64,000 nt of DNA from Undaria pinnatifida (lineage: Eukaryota; Sar; Phaeophyceae; Laminariales; Alariaceae). Location: contig JABAKD010000012.1 in NCBI GenBank assembly GCA_012845835.1, positions 10,033,973 through 10,097,972 of the forward strand. Direction: 5' to 3'. Shown one piece after another: positions 10,881-22,026 of this stretch (position 1 is its first letter; each line of letters starts with the position of its first letter). The notes under the pieces are model-generated. The model did not search any database. It worked only from the letters and a program-made list of their open reading frames with translations, and had not been told where the DNA came from. The position numbers and the translations under genes were made by a program.

Positions 10881-11235
10881 GGATTGCTGTACCGAAGGGT
10901 GGAATAGTGCTGTGAACCTGGATGGTATAGAACGTCGCAGACGTTTGCACCAAGCGGCACGTGGAGCTTTGGAAAGCAGTGCGACGTTACTCGAAATTCT
11001 ACCTGGAATAGTTGAGCAGTAGCAGCCGCGAGCTCGATGTGTGTAGCGTAGACACAAGGCTGGAACATCAAGTGAAGGGAGTGCTCCATGCTTGAGTATG
11101 GGGTTGGAGGTGAGCCAAACACCTGAACGAGTTCTTGGTCTTTTCCAACTGATATTGATTGGTGGAAGGTGTTTCCTCTTGATCCAGGGATGCGGTTGTG
11201 CAAGTTTTGGGAGATTAGACTCGAAATATCCAGGG
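10790..11235 (-). pseudogene. OTU-element copy 3, degenerate and 5'-truncated
   Basis: From 11203 to 10877 the minus strand encodes about 108 residues aligning with residues 113-219 of the OTU ORF at 16.6 kb. Matching parts include IPGSR..TFHQSI, YATHIELAAATAQLF, NVCDVLYHPGSQHYSTLRYS. The catalytic His region is present, but no Asp-Gly-x-Cys motif is found upstream, so the nucleophile is missing. The 3' flank resembles the OTU-element terminus and stops at the TACAAGG motif at 10790. A decayed paralogue is the simplest reading. Confidence 0.7.
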
Positions 11236-11319
11236 CCTTCCCCGGGACCGGTTTTTGACTTCGCGACCAAATCCCGCGGAATGAAGTTACCGAAGGACTT
11301 CAACAGCTATTTTTGTACG

Positions 11320-12473
11320 GGTTCCGGCAACCACGGGACTGTTTTTTTTGCTTGTGTGGGATCCAGCAACCACGGGACTGAACGATTTGTTTTGTACGGG
11401 ATCCGGCCACCGCGGCATTCCCCGGGACGGGATGTAGCCACGGCTGGACGTAACGAAATTTAAGTCAACGGGATGCAGCCACGCCGGGACTAACGGGAGG
11501 TTTTGTATGAGATCTGGCCACCGATGGACTCCCCGAGTGGGATGCGGCCACGATGGGACCCGACGGATTTTTGACGAAAGCAACGTCTTGGAGCTTGGTA
11601 GCGTGCCAAGCTGTACTCCTGCAGCAGCCGAGCCGGTAGGTGTGGCCACAGGAAGATCGCCAGGTGCAGTGGGCCCAACACTCACGTACTCTTGGCCCGT
11701 ACCAGGCGCTGCTGCCTCGCTGGCAGCAGGCGCTGCTATCTCGTTACCAATAGCCTCGCTAGGAATCCCCGAGTGGGATGCGGCCACGATGGGACCCGAC
11801 GGGACTTTTGACGAAAGCAACGTCTTGGAGCTTAGTAGCGTGCCAAGCTGTACTCCTGCAGCAGCCGAGCCGGTAGGTGTGGCCACAGGAAGATCGCCAG
11901 GCGCAGTGGGCCCAACACTCACGTACTCTTGGCCCGTACCAGGCGCTGCTGCCTCGCTGGCAGCAGGCGCTGCTATCTCGTTAGCAACAGCCTCGCTAGG
12001 AATCATACCATGTAGGTCAGGACCGTGTGCGTGTTGTCTGCTCCGCGCTCGGACCTCTCGGCTGCAGCCACGACGGGATTAACGGGATTTTGTGTACGGG
12101 ATCCGGCCACCACGGGACTCCCCGGGCGGGATGCAGCCACGACGGGACCCGACGGGACTTTTGACCAAAGCAACGTCTTGGACCTTGGTAGCGTGCCAAG
12201 CTGCACTCCTGCAGCAGACGAGCCGGCAGGTATGGCCACAGGAAGACCGCCAGGTGCAGCGGGCCCAACACCCACGTACTCTTGGCCCGCACCAGGCGCT
12301 GCTGCCTTGCTGGCAGCAGGCGCTGCTACCTCGCTAGCAACAGCTTCGTTAGGGTTCATCCTATGTCGGCCAGGGCCTTGTGCGTGTTGTCTGCTCCGCG
12401 CTCGGACCTCTCGGCTCTCTAAAGACAAAATAAAAGGGTTTATTTGGTGTTTCGTGGTGTTGTTTGTAGTCAT
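11320..12473 (-). repeat. Nested tandem repeats with an Ala/Pro/Ser-rich open frame
   Basis: Units of 236 bp start at 11531 and 11767, and a third begins near 12119. A 60-bp block (12002-12063) recurs at 12357-12419, and a 22-bp core like GGGATCCGGCCACCACGGGA is scattered about ten times. On the minus strand the units encode SEAVANEIAAPAAS.., GQEYVSVGPTAPGDLPVA and PVVAGSRTQN-type segments. Frame 12473-12003 starts with ATG (156 residues); the next, 12006-11287, overlaps it in the sequence ATGA and falls out of frame near 11.6 kb. This may be a decayed repeat protein. I do not recognise a family. Confidence 0.6.
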
Positions 12474-12511
12474 TTTCGATACATGCGAAACAATTTAATT
12501 GCAGTATCATA

Positions 12512-12611
12512 GGTGCATACTCTACCGTTAGGATACAAGCGAACGCGTGGGAGTGCAAAATGCAAAAGCATCAGCCTCTTGCATCACCCTTACTCCGAAG
12601 GGGAACTTTGT
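12512..12611 (+). repeat. Short repeat G, copy 1, with the shared 3' terminal motif
   Basis: About 95 bp matching the reverse complement of 25040-25135: GTGCAAAATGCAAAA, GCATCAGCCTCTTGC, and the end CCGAAGGGGAACTTTGT. The end resembles the 3' termini of the RT fragment and OTU elements. Confidence 0.7.
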
Positions 12612-12619
12612 CCTGCAGT

Positions 12620-13190
12620 ACTGCTGTGTGGCAGTCGAAAATTGGCTGGCAGCTCTATGCTTCGCGTGTTCCCCGCGAGCAGCGCGTGCTTCGCGCGCGA
12701 CTAACCCTCGCCCAAGCGGGTTGGTGGCGTTGGACTTGAGCCAGAAGCCGCCAAAGCTACGTTTGTGGCGTTGCACTCAGCCGGGAGCGGTCAAAGCCAC
12801 ATATAGCAGGCGTAGCCGTTGTTGGCAATATGGCATCGATACCGTGCGATTCTGTCGTCGTGTGATACACGCTGCTGGCGAGCGGAGCTAGGAATCCGCC
12901 ACGCTAACTTGCGGCGAGAAGCAGCAGCAGTGACAGCCAACCCAGCGTCGGCGCTGTTGTATGATACTGCTGTGGGCTACCTGGCATGGACGTGTGGGTG
13001 TATGCTTTTGTGGTGGGATGAGCTATGCGATGGGTTAAAAAAGCACGCGTAAAACTTTTCGACTGAATTTTTCGACTGGACCCCCCAGTCGGAAAAACCC
13101 TGTCGTAAAAAGTTGAGTCAAGAAAGCTCTTTTGGGCTGTGTAAGAAAACCCGATTTGGGCTTTAGTCGAAAAATGCCGTTTTCGACTGA
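12620..13190. other. Unassigned stretch with a TTTTCGACTG motif cluster
   Basis: No gene recognised. At 13050-13195 the motif TTTTCGACTG or its complement occurs several times. One pair forms an inverted repeat around 13065-13098 (TTTTTCGACTGG / CCAGTCGGAAAA). Confidence 0.5.
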
Positions 13191-13192
13191 CA

Positions 13193-13463
13193 AGTGTTAA
13201 GGTACAGCCTTGACAGGCCGGTAAATACCTGATTTAGATAGGTGATTGGCCGTTTTCGTATGATAAGATGGTATTTTATGTTCGGGGTAGTCAGGAGACG
13301 GAGAGGATCGTGCCTCCCGTCCCAGTTGTCATATTCGATTCAGGTGGAATAATGAAAGCTGGTTATGTCCCGCTTTGAGCTACGAAAGTGAGTAACACCG
13401 GGGACATGCCCACTTGGTCGACCTATAGGGGTACTCTGTGTCTCACCCCTAATCGTTTCAAAA
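13193..13463 (+). repeat. Repeat H, copy 1
   Basis: About 270 bp duplicated at 13847-14114 in the same orientation. Shared cores include CCTGATTTAGATRGGT, GGTGGAATAATGAAAGCTGG and CTTTGAGCTACGAAAGTGAG. A G/C-rich inverted repeat lies near 13291-13322. Confidence 0.85.
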
Positions 13464-13846
13464 CTGGCGTCGGCGGCAGGACTAAGAAATCTTCGTCTCG
13501 CCCCCCCCACCACATTGGCGGTGCGCGGGAGGCGTTCGACGACGGTTTTCCTTGCCATAGTGCCTTCTTCGGTGGTTTGTTTTGCCGTGGTGCCTTTCTG
13601 TTTCGCCCCCCCCGGTCACATCGGCGGTACGCGGCAGGTTTTCGATCGGTAGCTTGCCTGATTCTAGTGTCTGCGTTCCCTTCAATTGCTCGTCTTCGCG
13701 TTTTCCTGGCTCCATAGCCAGGCCGTTTAGAGGTGTGGGGGTGAGTTTTGAGGAGCCGCATCTTCGACTCATGGACTAGTTCGCAGAACCAGATTTTCTC
13801 CGGGTCTCCCATAATTCTGCATATTCGACTCATCAGCGTGGGATAG

Positions 13847-14114
13847 TGTTAAGGTGCGGCCTTGAAACGCCGGTAATTACCTGATTTAGATGGGTACTTG
13901 GGTGTTTTCGTATGATAGGATGGCGTTTATATTCGGGGTAGTCGGGAGACGGGGAGGCTCGTGCCTCCCGTCCCAGTAGCCATCTTCGATTCTGGTGGAA
14001 TAATGAAAGCTGGTTATGTCCCGCTTTGAGCTACGAAAGTGAGTAACGCCGGGGACATGTCCACTTGGTTGACCTGTAGGGATATTCTGTGTCTCATCCA
14101 TAATCACTTCACAC
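13847..14114 (+). repeat. Repeat H, copy 2
   Basis: Direct copy of 13193-13463 with about 15 percent differences by eye. The hairpin GGGGAGGC-TCGT-GCCTCCC is better preserved here (about 13949-13972). Overlapping minus-strand frames of 136-163 codons cross both copies but have no family match. Confidence 0.85.
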
Positions 14115-15756
14115 AAATCCGACGGTGTAAGAAATGGTTTAATGACCTGATGATGGCGTTTTTTTAATCGCGTCGTGAATATTTTCGCTACCATCGTGAC
14201 AGGGACGTGCGCTTCCGGGTTCTGGCCATCCACTTTTTTGCGGTCGCGGCTCAACTCGCGGCGTTGGCGAAATACACCATACCGGCGACGGATATGTCCT
14301 GCCTGGCGACTCACCGAATGATGCTGTTTTTTACCCTTCTCTATGATGTAAGTCACCGCTTGTAAAAGCTGCCACATCGATTGATACGATCATTCGCACC
14401 ACACGAATACTTCAAGAACAATATGCATATGTACCATTTTGCTTTTTTTGCCTAGTCCGTCCCTTTTTCTCCGCCGGCGCAGAGTTTTTTGGTGTGCTTT
14501 CTTCTGCAATGCGATCAGACTACCCGTCGGTATATTATCAGCCGTGTGCCGGGCTCATGGGACGTCCGTGGCGCGAGCTATGGCCGCGGAAAGCCGCCGA
14601 AACTGGCTCTATTTTGCGGGGTATGAGACACTTCTGTCCCCGAGCAACCACACACTAGACGTATTTAAGCCTCGAGGTTAGGTCTTAAGTACTTCCAACT
14701 GGAAGAGCTAGGCCATTCGATATTTCGACCTTAAACGCATAAAAAAAACACCATATGCCTAAAACTCGAAATAGTGGTCTCTTTCAGTACGCATAAAAAG
14801 AAAAGCGGAGGAAAGATCAAACTACTTGAAAATAGACTATGATATTTCTGCACTACTCCAGACGCAGATGGCAAGACGAGGATTTATGTCATGAGTCAGC
14901 ACATGAGTGGGTGGAAACTTCGAGAAAGACCCTCCCCTGCCCATGCTGTGCGAGCTTGAACAAACGGCCAAAACAAATAACTGGTGCCTGGCAAAAAAAT
15001 TGAGTGCTTCGTACTCCATACTCGCTTCATATGTAGGATACCTCGCAGGCGTCTGCCGCCTTCGGTGTGCCTCAGTGTGGCAGTCAGTACAGCAGCACAG
15101 CAGGACTGGCCCTCAACTCGGTTCAATTTCCACCCTCGAAATGTAGGCATCCGCGGGAAAGAGGCAACAGGGTTGTAAACTGCAGCAGCAGCTCCGGCCA
15201 TGCGCTACGTCGGGCACAAAAACCAAACAAAAACAATGTGTCATCGAAAAATTACAGCCTCTCAGGACGAGAGAGCAGGAGCACGAGCGCGCGACGAACT
15301 ATGTCAGAGTCCCAGTTCTCTGACCGCAGAGAACGCCAGGGTAGGAGGAGTCTCGCGGGCGTTTTCCACCGGCTAGTTGTGCTGTAGTTGGGTTGGCTGT
15401 TGGGGTGCTGGTTGTCTGTGTGTTGTGCTGTGTTGTTTTGTTTTGTGGTGTGTTGTGTTGTGTGTGCGCTCGATCCTCGTGAATGAACAAGGACTCCTTT
15501 TCAAGTAATAGTACGTAGAGGCATGCCGCTCCACGAGAGTGGGTCGCCTCTGACTACCGCCAACGTTTCTGATCGTGTTGTACACGCAGGTTGATTAACC
15601 CGGGTTGGGGATACACCAAGCGGCTTGCTAGGTTGAGCGTTGCAATTACTGCGTGGGTGTTGTGCTGTGCTGCTGCTGCAGAGTGTCTGATGTTTCCTCG
15701 AGCTTTTGTCGTCTGAAATGCTGTTGTTTGCTGGAAAATACTCGGAAAATTGCTTC

Positions 15757-15796
15757 AAATATGCACTTGGGCCAAAATGTGCCCAAGTGCATATTT
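15757..15796. promoter_or_regulatory. Perfect 16-bp inverted repeat (hairpin)
   Basis: Arms AAATATGCACTTGGGC (15757-15772) and GCCCAAGTGCATATTT (15781-15796) with an 8-nt loop. It is kept without a mismatch in copy 2 (30845-30884). A second small inverted pair, TAGGTC..GACCTA, follows near 15836-15857. Confidence 0.85.
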
Positions 15797-16045
15797 TGGG
15801 AAAATCCACATCTCACCGTGGTCTGCCGTGGTCGTTAGGTCGATAAAATAGACCTATTTTTTAGACATTTAAAACACGATAGGGCTTAATTTGGTTTAGA
15901 GCCAAAAATATAGAGGCTTAAATACGTCTACTACACACACGGTGGAACTTTAGTCCTCGCACGTACATCGGGGTGGCATCAAAATGTATTTGCGAGAGAA
16001 TTTTCCCGCACTGCTAGACGCGGGCGCGGTGTATATGTACCCGCT

Positions 16046-16620
16046 GCAACGACGTGAACTATGTCATTACTGTGAGTTCTCCCTCACAATTGACACGGTG
16101 GTTACCATACAGCAGTAGCGAAACCTGTATAAAGAGATATAAAGTAGCAACACAACTCAAGCAAAAGTAACGATGTGCACACAACAGACCATATCGGCAA
16201 CAAACATCGGTATAAACTGTCTACGATCACAGCAGCAGCAAGCAACCGCAGAGAGCGGCAATAATATATAGATAATGAAAAATCAAATTTTATTGAGAAC
16301 GGGATTTTTTCTGGATGGACCGAGGAGAATAAATACACAATACCTTTACTCTCATCAATAGAACATACACAGCGGTTTTACAATAGAGCACCACCAGCAA
16401 GCAGCACGTAGTCCATAGACTCTAAGAGTTTATTGTCATATGAGCAACGACGGGAACTATGTCATTTTACTGTGAGTTCTCCCTCACAATTGACACGGTG
16501 GTTACCATACAGCAGTAGCGAAACCTGTATAAAGAGATATAAAGTAGCAACACAACTCAAGCAAAAGTAACGATGTGCACACAACAGACCATATCGGCAA
16601 CAAACATCGGTATAAACTGT
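16046..16620 (+). repeat. Duplicated promoter and start region of OTU copy 1
   Basis: Segment 16046-16220 is repeated at 16444-16620, separated by 223 bp. Each copy carries TATAAAGAGATATAAAG (from 16128 and 16528) and an ATG 45 nt downstream (16173 and 16573). The first ATG opens a 31-codon frame that then stops. The element at 29.7-31.7 kb has only one copy. Confidence 0.85.
16528..16544 (+). promoter_or_regulatory. TATA-like box of OTU gene copy 1
   Basis: TATAAAGAGATATAAAG, 45 nt before the ATG at 16573, and identical in copy 2. Position and sequence fit a core promoter; no transcript evidence is available. Confidence 0.5.
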
Positions 16621-17234
16621 TTAACTGTTTAAGCGCGCGGGGAAAAATACTGGACACAGAAAACACACAACAAATTGACACCAATGATTCCTCTAACAGC
16701 AGCGACAGCAGTACAAACCCATCAGACAGCGAAAATGATCAAGACAACAACAGCGGCAACAATAACAATTCTGGTCAATGGTCCATTATTCCCGAGATTG
16801 GTGATGGTGCATGTTTATTAAGATGTATCTCGCGTCGTGTGCACAACAACCCAGCTTTACATCACATCGTCCGTGCACATATTATTGCCCACATCACAAC
16901 CAATTTGTACACCGTTATCCCAGGATCAGGTTTCAACACTTTCCACGACAGCATCTTAGTTGGAGCAAATCAAGAACTTGTGGAAGTCGCTGGATCTCAA
17001 CCTACTACATATTCGAGTGTTGAAGAGTATCTCCACTTCATGTCACAGCCTTACGCATATGCTACAAACGTAGAATTAATTGCTGCCACGCAGTTATACG
17101 GAGTGGACTTTCGAATAACTTATCACACCGAGCCTCAGCAATATCCCAACCCTCCTCCTCCAAATGTCTGTGATATCTTATATTATCCACATTCTTTCCA
17201 CTACGCATCCCTCCGATATACACCTTCTGCATAA
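16573..17234 (+). pseudogene. OTU-domain cysteine protease gene, copy 1 (start disrupted)
   Basis: The 219-residue frame from 16575 carries an Asn/Ser/Asp-rich N-terminal part (residues 35-67), then the OTU domain. It has GDGACLLRCIS with Asp77 and Cys80, a helical HIVRAHIIAHITTN stretch, EEYLHFMSQPYAYATNVELIAAT, and the C-terminal SFHYASL with His209. OTU proteases are deubiquitinating cysteine peptidases with this Asp-Gly-x-Cys...His layout. The frame itself opens at GTG. The ATG at 16573 is in another frame and stops after 19 codons, because a few bases near 16617-16632 differ from copy 2. Without an intron or alternative start this copy is probably not translated correctly. Catalytic motifs are intact. 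Confidence 0.82.
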
Positions 17235-17315
17235 ATACTTCATCATCAGTTGTAGTCATTCGACTTGCGTCGCCCCCGGGAGGCACGTGTCCACCTCCCG
17301 AAGGGGAACCTTGTA

Positions 17316-18462
17316 CTATATACGTACAAGTATAGGGTTTCCGCGTACAAATAATCGCAGGTAAATTGTGCGTTAGCTAGGAAACGTTAATCGGGGTAGG
17401 TTGCACGGCGTTTTTTTGCCGCGATTTTTTTCCAGAGTGATTCCGAAAATGCTGAATTACTTGATAGCCTAACGTTGTTTTTTCTTTTTTTTATACCTTA
17501 CGAAACTACTTGAGTCGAGTGAAGAGTGTCGAGTAGCCCGCTCGCTCTGACATACGAGAATTCATAATTTTTGCTTTTTTGGCCAGCAAAAGCAGCAAGC
17601 AGACAGCAGCAACAACAGCAGACAGAACACATGACTAGGGCAGTCATAGCACCTCCAGAATAAATTCAGCAGGGTATTGCGTCCGGTACTCATCATACTC
17701 ATCATACACATACTCGAAATGCACCATCTTATTCTTTCGGAGACATACTGCAAAAAGAGCAGTATTTTGTCTGGACATCATTTTTTATTTTGGCAATACT
17801 CACCGTGGCAATGCCTACGCTTGTTGATACACCGAGGGAGGCTATTCAATATAGGTTACATCAACGAATGTACGTCGGGCAGTTGCTCAGTTGTACGCGG
17901 GTCATTGCGGGAAAGTTGTAGCCATGAGATGTTAAGTGGGAAAAATTCTTTGGAGAGGAATATTGCGGAGGAATCTGGATTTGAGAATTCTTGGGTTGGT
18001 TGTGGCTCTGGAAGGTTCTGGGGAATTTGGCTCGAGGGCAGACGTGATGAGGTGGTTGTTCGTCCCCACCCTATGGTCTCTCCACTGTCGCCATCCTATC
18101 CAACCTCTCCTCCTTGTTTCCTCGTGTTCATCTGGATATTCGATGATCAGTATGAAACGCACCATCTTCTTTCGGAGACACACTGCAAAGGGCAGTATTT
18201 TGTCTGGACATCAGCTCGGGGTTGTTGCCACTCCGTCTTCTGTTCAACCTAGTCATTTAAACACCAATAGGCTGCCCTCTCCGAGCAGTTACCAGGCGCA
18301 GTGGTCACGGATCGATCGAGGGGAAACGTTTTAATCTCCCTTCAGTAGGTCTACGTCTATCATCGTCATTGTCATCATCATCACAACCTCTCTGCTTTTT
18401 TTCTACACGTATATCTGCACGATATATAGGCAACAATAGCGCAAAAAAGAAAAAATCGTCAT
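17316..18462 (+). other. Unassigned stretch with a short direct repeat
   Basis: A block containing TTTCGGAGACAYACTGCAAA and CAGTATTTTGTCTGGACATC occurs at about 17716-17783 and 18153-18212. ORFs of up to 191 codons cross it, but I recognise no protein family. Confidence 0.5.
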
Positions 18463-18464
18463 CA

Positions 18465-18775
<311 letters not shown>

Positions 18776-20537
18776 GAAATTCACCTGGAAGCAGATAAAC
18801 GTTCAGCGACACGAGCTACTGTAGGTTGTTCTTACTGTATTTTCGTGTTTTGCATTCCGTGAGGAAGGTATTTCCGTCGGGGAGGTGCTATTAACACAGT
18901 TTCTTGTTGACCTTGGCTAATTTGTAGTCACACTTTGAGTACTATTTTTTTTGCCGTATGCATCACGTGCGATCTTTTATAATACTGGCTCATAAAATTG
19001 AAATGCGCCAACTTTCTGTACTCGACTTAGAGTACGTTGACCTGCTATTAAGTTTATTATTTTGGCAGTCACATTATTGATACGAGTGCACAGAAACAAA
19101 CTCATATGAAGCACGTTGGACATCTTGTTGTACCGGACTCAACGTCTTCATGTTTAGACATTATTCTTTGGCTCACTATTTTTGTTTCAAACGTAAACAC
19201 GGTACACGCACATTGCAGTGTAGCGCTGAACACGTACATATGCCCACAGTTTCTATTCGATTTTCATCTATTTTCTCTATTTCTTTTAACCAAAATGCTT
19301 CTTAACACGTCAGCTGTGAGTTCGATAAATTAAGGATCTATACCCATCTTTACAAGCCGCGTGATACAATGGCTGCTCGTTTGTTCTCTACGAATATTTG
19401 TTCTAGGAGTCAATTGATGCGCGCAGTCAACGTACGGATGTAACGCGTTGGTCAACGAAATAGTACCACGAGTGGCATTGTGATTTAAGGCCACGGGCTT
19501 TCCGTCAGGAATCTGTTGAGTCGGAGGCCCGTATGGAGGAATTTCGCGTAGATATAAAACCACTTGAAAATAGAGTATGGCATCTCCAAACAAGATCCTT
19601 ATTTCGAAAGTTCAGAAACAATGCTGCAAAGAGCCAATATTTTTCTTGCAGAGCTTTTCAGATGTGTTTAAGCCCTTTTTTGGACTCCATAACGTCCTAC
19701 CCCTCGCGAGAATGAAACTTTTTTTGGCAGCCCGCTTTTCGGATACGACTCAAGAAGAGTTATATCTCCCGCCCGGCAAGCAGCAACCTTTTGGTGAACA
19801 CCGTTTTTCCATCGGTTATGTACCCCTCGCATTAGGCTCCCGCGCGTGAATTGAAACATTTCAGCGATTTCGGGAGCTTTTGGTGTTGCTGGCTCGCAAG
19901 TTCGAAATCACGAAAACGTCTCGTGAGTCACTTCTGGTTGCCTAGGACTGCTGTCTGGCGCACCCGACGACGTCGCACACCCCACCAGGAGCGTTCCTCA
20001 ATTTCGCGGGCTGTGGTTGCTGGTGAGGATCAATAGCTGCCCGCCAGCGGATTGCACACGTTCCGTTGGGGATTGTCTTTTGTCTCGTTTTGTGCACCCC
20101 TAATTTCAATCAATGCAGCGCCTCAAAGTCGAGGTGTGGACCTCTGTTGAGAACCAGCCGAGAACCAATCTGAAGAAACCCACGGCATCTGTGGATGAAA
20201 CACTCTTGAGCACCCTACCCTAACCTTAAGCCACGAACCAGCCAAAAACCTAAACGCAACATGTTAACACAAGCCATGTTTTGTACTGTTCCAATAAAAC
20301 GCCTAGAGATTAGAGGCACCCGCAAACCGGGTACCAGGGGACGCTTGGGTCCCATCGTGGCCTTAACTACACCTACCATAACCTACTACCTTACGATATG
20401 CCTTTGTAAGCTTCTTTCGAGTACGTACGTACGTACACCAAAATGAACATTCAGGGCGCGCGTTGACCGTCTAACGGACTTGATTGCTCTTCATTTCTAG
20501 AGCATTTCTCGCTGGAATTTACACAACGAGTATTCTG
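18776..20537. other. Unassigned stretch
   Basis: At about 19310-19360 a diverged CGTCAGCTGTGAGTTCGATA..CATCTTTACAAGC block resembles the module shared by families A and C. No gene is recognised in the rest. Confidence 0.5.
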
Positions 20538-20683
20538 TGACATGCTTACATCCATGTTGCCGCTTTTAATACACAGGCCTGAATGTGTTGTTCCATTAGT
20601 ATTTTGGTTTTTGAGTGACATGACTGCATCCATAATTTATCGCCGTTCATACAGAGGTCGGAACATGTCGTACCATTTGTGTT
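20538..20683 (+). repeat. Diverged 78-bp tandem duplication
   Basis: GTGACATG..CATCCAT.., a variable stretch, then CCATT..GT.TT occurs twice, starting near 20538 and 20616. Confidence 0.55.
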
Positions 20684-20828
20684 TATTATTTTACGTATCA
20701 GGCTTCGAGAGCTACTGACTCCTCATCAAGGGGGTGTACTGGAATATGGACTTTGCATTGCACTCGTATCTGATTGACATGAAGGCGCTACCCTCGAGTA
20801 CACTATATATCTTACTAAAAAATAAAAA

Positions 20829-21011
20829 ATGAATACATATATGTGCGGAGAAACGCAATATGCTGCGAAACTCGGTTCGTTCGTTCTCGCCGGTGTAGTG
20901 TGTGTTCAAGTTGTAACTAGCTTACCACCATACGTATCGGGGAATGTTGCAGGGAATGCTGCAGGCAACTTTACTGTAGGACGAACTGTCGACCAGTACA
21001 ACATACCGTAG
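20829..21011 (+). CDS. Possible small secreted or membrane protein, 60 aa
   Basis: ATG-initiated frame with a hydrophobic core LGSFVLAGVVCVQVVTSL at residues 15-32, followed by a small-residue segment NVAGNAAGNFTVG. A TATATAT run lies about 20 nt upstream. No family is recognised, and a chance ORF is quite possible. Confidence 0.2.
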   Translation: MNTYMCGETQYAAKLGSFVLAGVVCVQVVTSLPPYVSGNVAGNAAGNFTVGRTVDQYNIP

Positions 21012-21529
21012 AGTACATCTGCCCGTAGCTTGGGCATTGGCCTGCGATGATCATGTGAAGGCCTTGCCTACCTCAATCACCATTTGAAATCGTTCTTTGT
21101 CTCACCTTTTTTTCGTTCCCACTTTTGGCCTCAAGTGCCTCATTCAATCTTTCTTCCTGTTTTTCAGAAGTGCTCTTACAGTGAACCTCGGCCATAGTAT
21201 CGAATAAGTTGTACGGCGCCGTCGGTGCAGTACCCCCTTTACTACAGCAATGCTCAACCGTGTCTTGTCGACGTCTAACACGCGAACACCACGCATGAAT
21301 AGGGCCGCTTAAGTATACCCTCCACCATAGCATGGCTCACTCATGTGCTCTCGCCATCATCCAACCCACGTGTGTAGCAACAACAATTACGGGGAACTAT
21401 AGGAATCAGAAACTCCGATACGCACCAAAGCCTATACGTTCCCTTTTCGCTCAGTACAAGATATCCCTCCGGAGGGTGGGTCTACGGTATAGGTCGAATC
21501 GAAGCAAAGGGTGTGCGCGATATAAACCC

Positions 21530-22026
21530 TTTCTGCCCCCCCCCCCCCCCCCCCCCTCTACACCCCCCACCCCCACCCCCTCGAACGCTCTGCCCTCTCC
21601 TCACTGGTTGTACGATTTACAGGATACGGTTTATAGTTTCCACGCACAGATTGAGCTGCCCTGCCCGTCCTGCTCACCCCCCCCCTCTTGATCAAACCCA
21701 GGCCCCCAAGTCCTTCAAAATTCCGCCCTCCCCTCACCGGTTATTCGACTTATAGGATTCACTTGATAAACTGATGCATTTCCTTGCACAGCTGTCAGAT
21801 TTTGTCCCCCTCAAAAACGGGTGTTATAGTTTCCGCGCACAGACTGACTAACATCACTCTGTTGACCCTGATAGCTACACTGTAGTTGCAAGGGGAGTCG
21901 CCGACCTATATCCTTAATGAGGACACACAACCCGTAATAAGCGCGATCGGAGTATCACACACATAGCTTGCAAAGATGCGTTTTAACAAAATCGTCGATC
22001 TCACAGCTGGTGTGTATTTTCATTTT
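21530..22026 (-). repeat. C-tract array A2 (family A on -)
   Basis: From a C run at 21533-21556 through two monomers to the complete family-A end (CTGATAGCTACACTGTAG, GCGCGATCGGAGTATCACAC, GTGTATTTTCATTTTTTATA). Pro-rich ORFs here come from the C tracts. Confidence 0.85.

Larger units (their letters stand above)
14421..17315 (+). mobile_element. OTU element, copy 1 (+)
   Basis: About 2.9 kb shared, inverted, with 29721-31688. Both copies begin at ATATGCATAT and end at CCGAAGGGGAACCTTGTA. Inside are an 18-bp inverted pair TAGACGTATTTAAGCCTC (14656-14673 and 15913-15930), a perfect 16-bp hairpin (15757-15796), a promoter region and the OTU gene. Relative to copy 2 this copy has about 540 extra bp (around 15150-15690) and a 400-bp offset duplication of the promoter (16046-16443). 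No terminal inverted repeats or target-site duplication were found at the outer ends. Confidence 0.75.

Noticed and set aside
10771-14435. Shared ATATGTACCAT just outside OTU copy 3 and at the start of copies 1 and 2
   Set aside because: Eleven bases in AT-rich sequence; too short to argue for head-to-tail copies.
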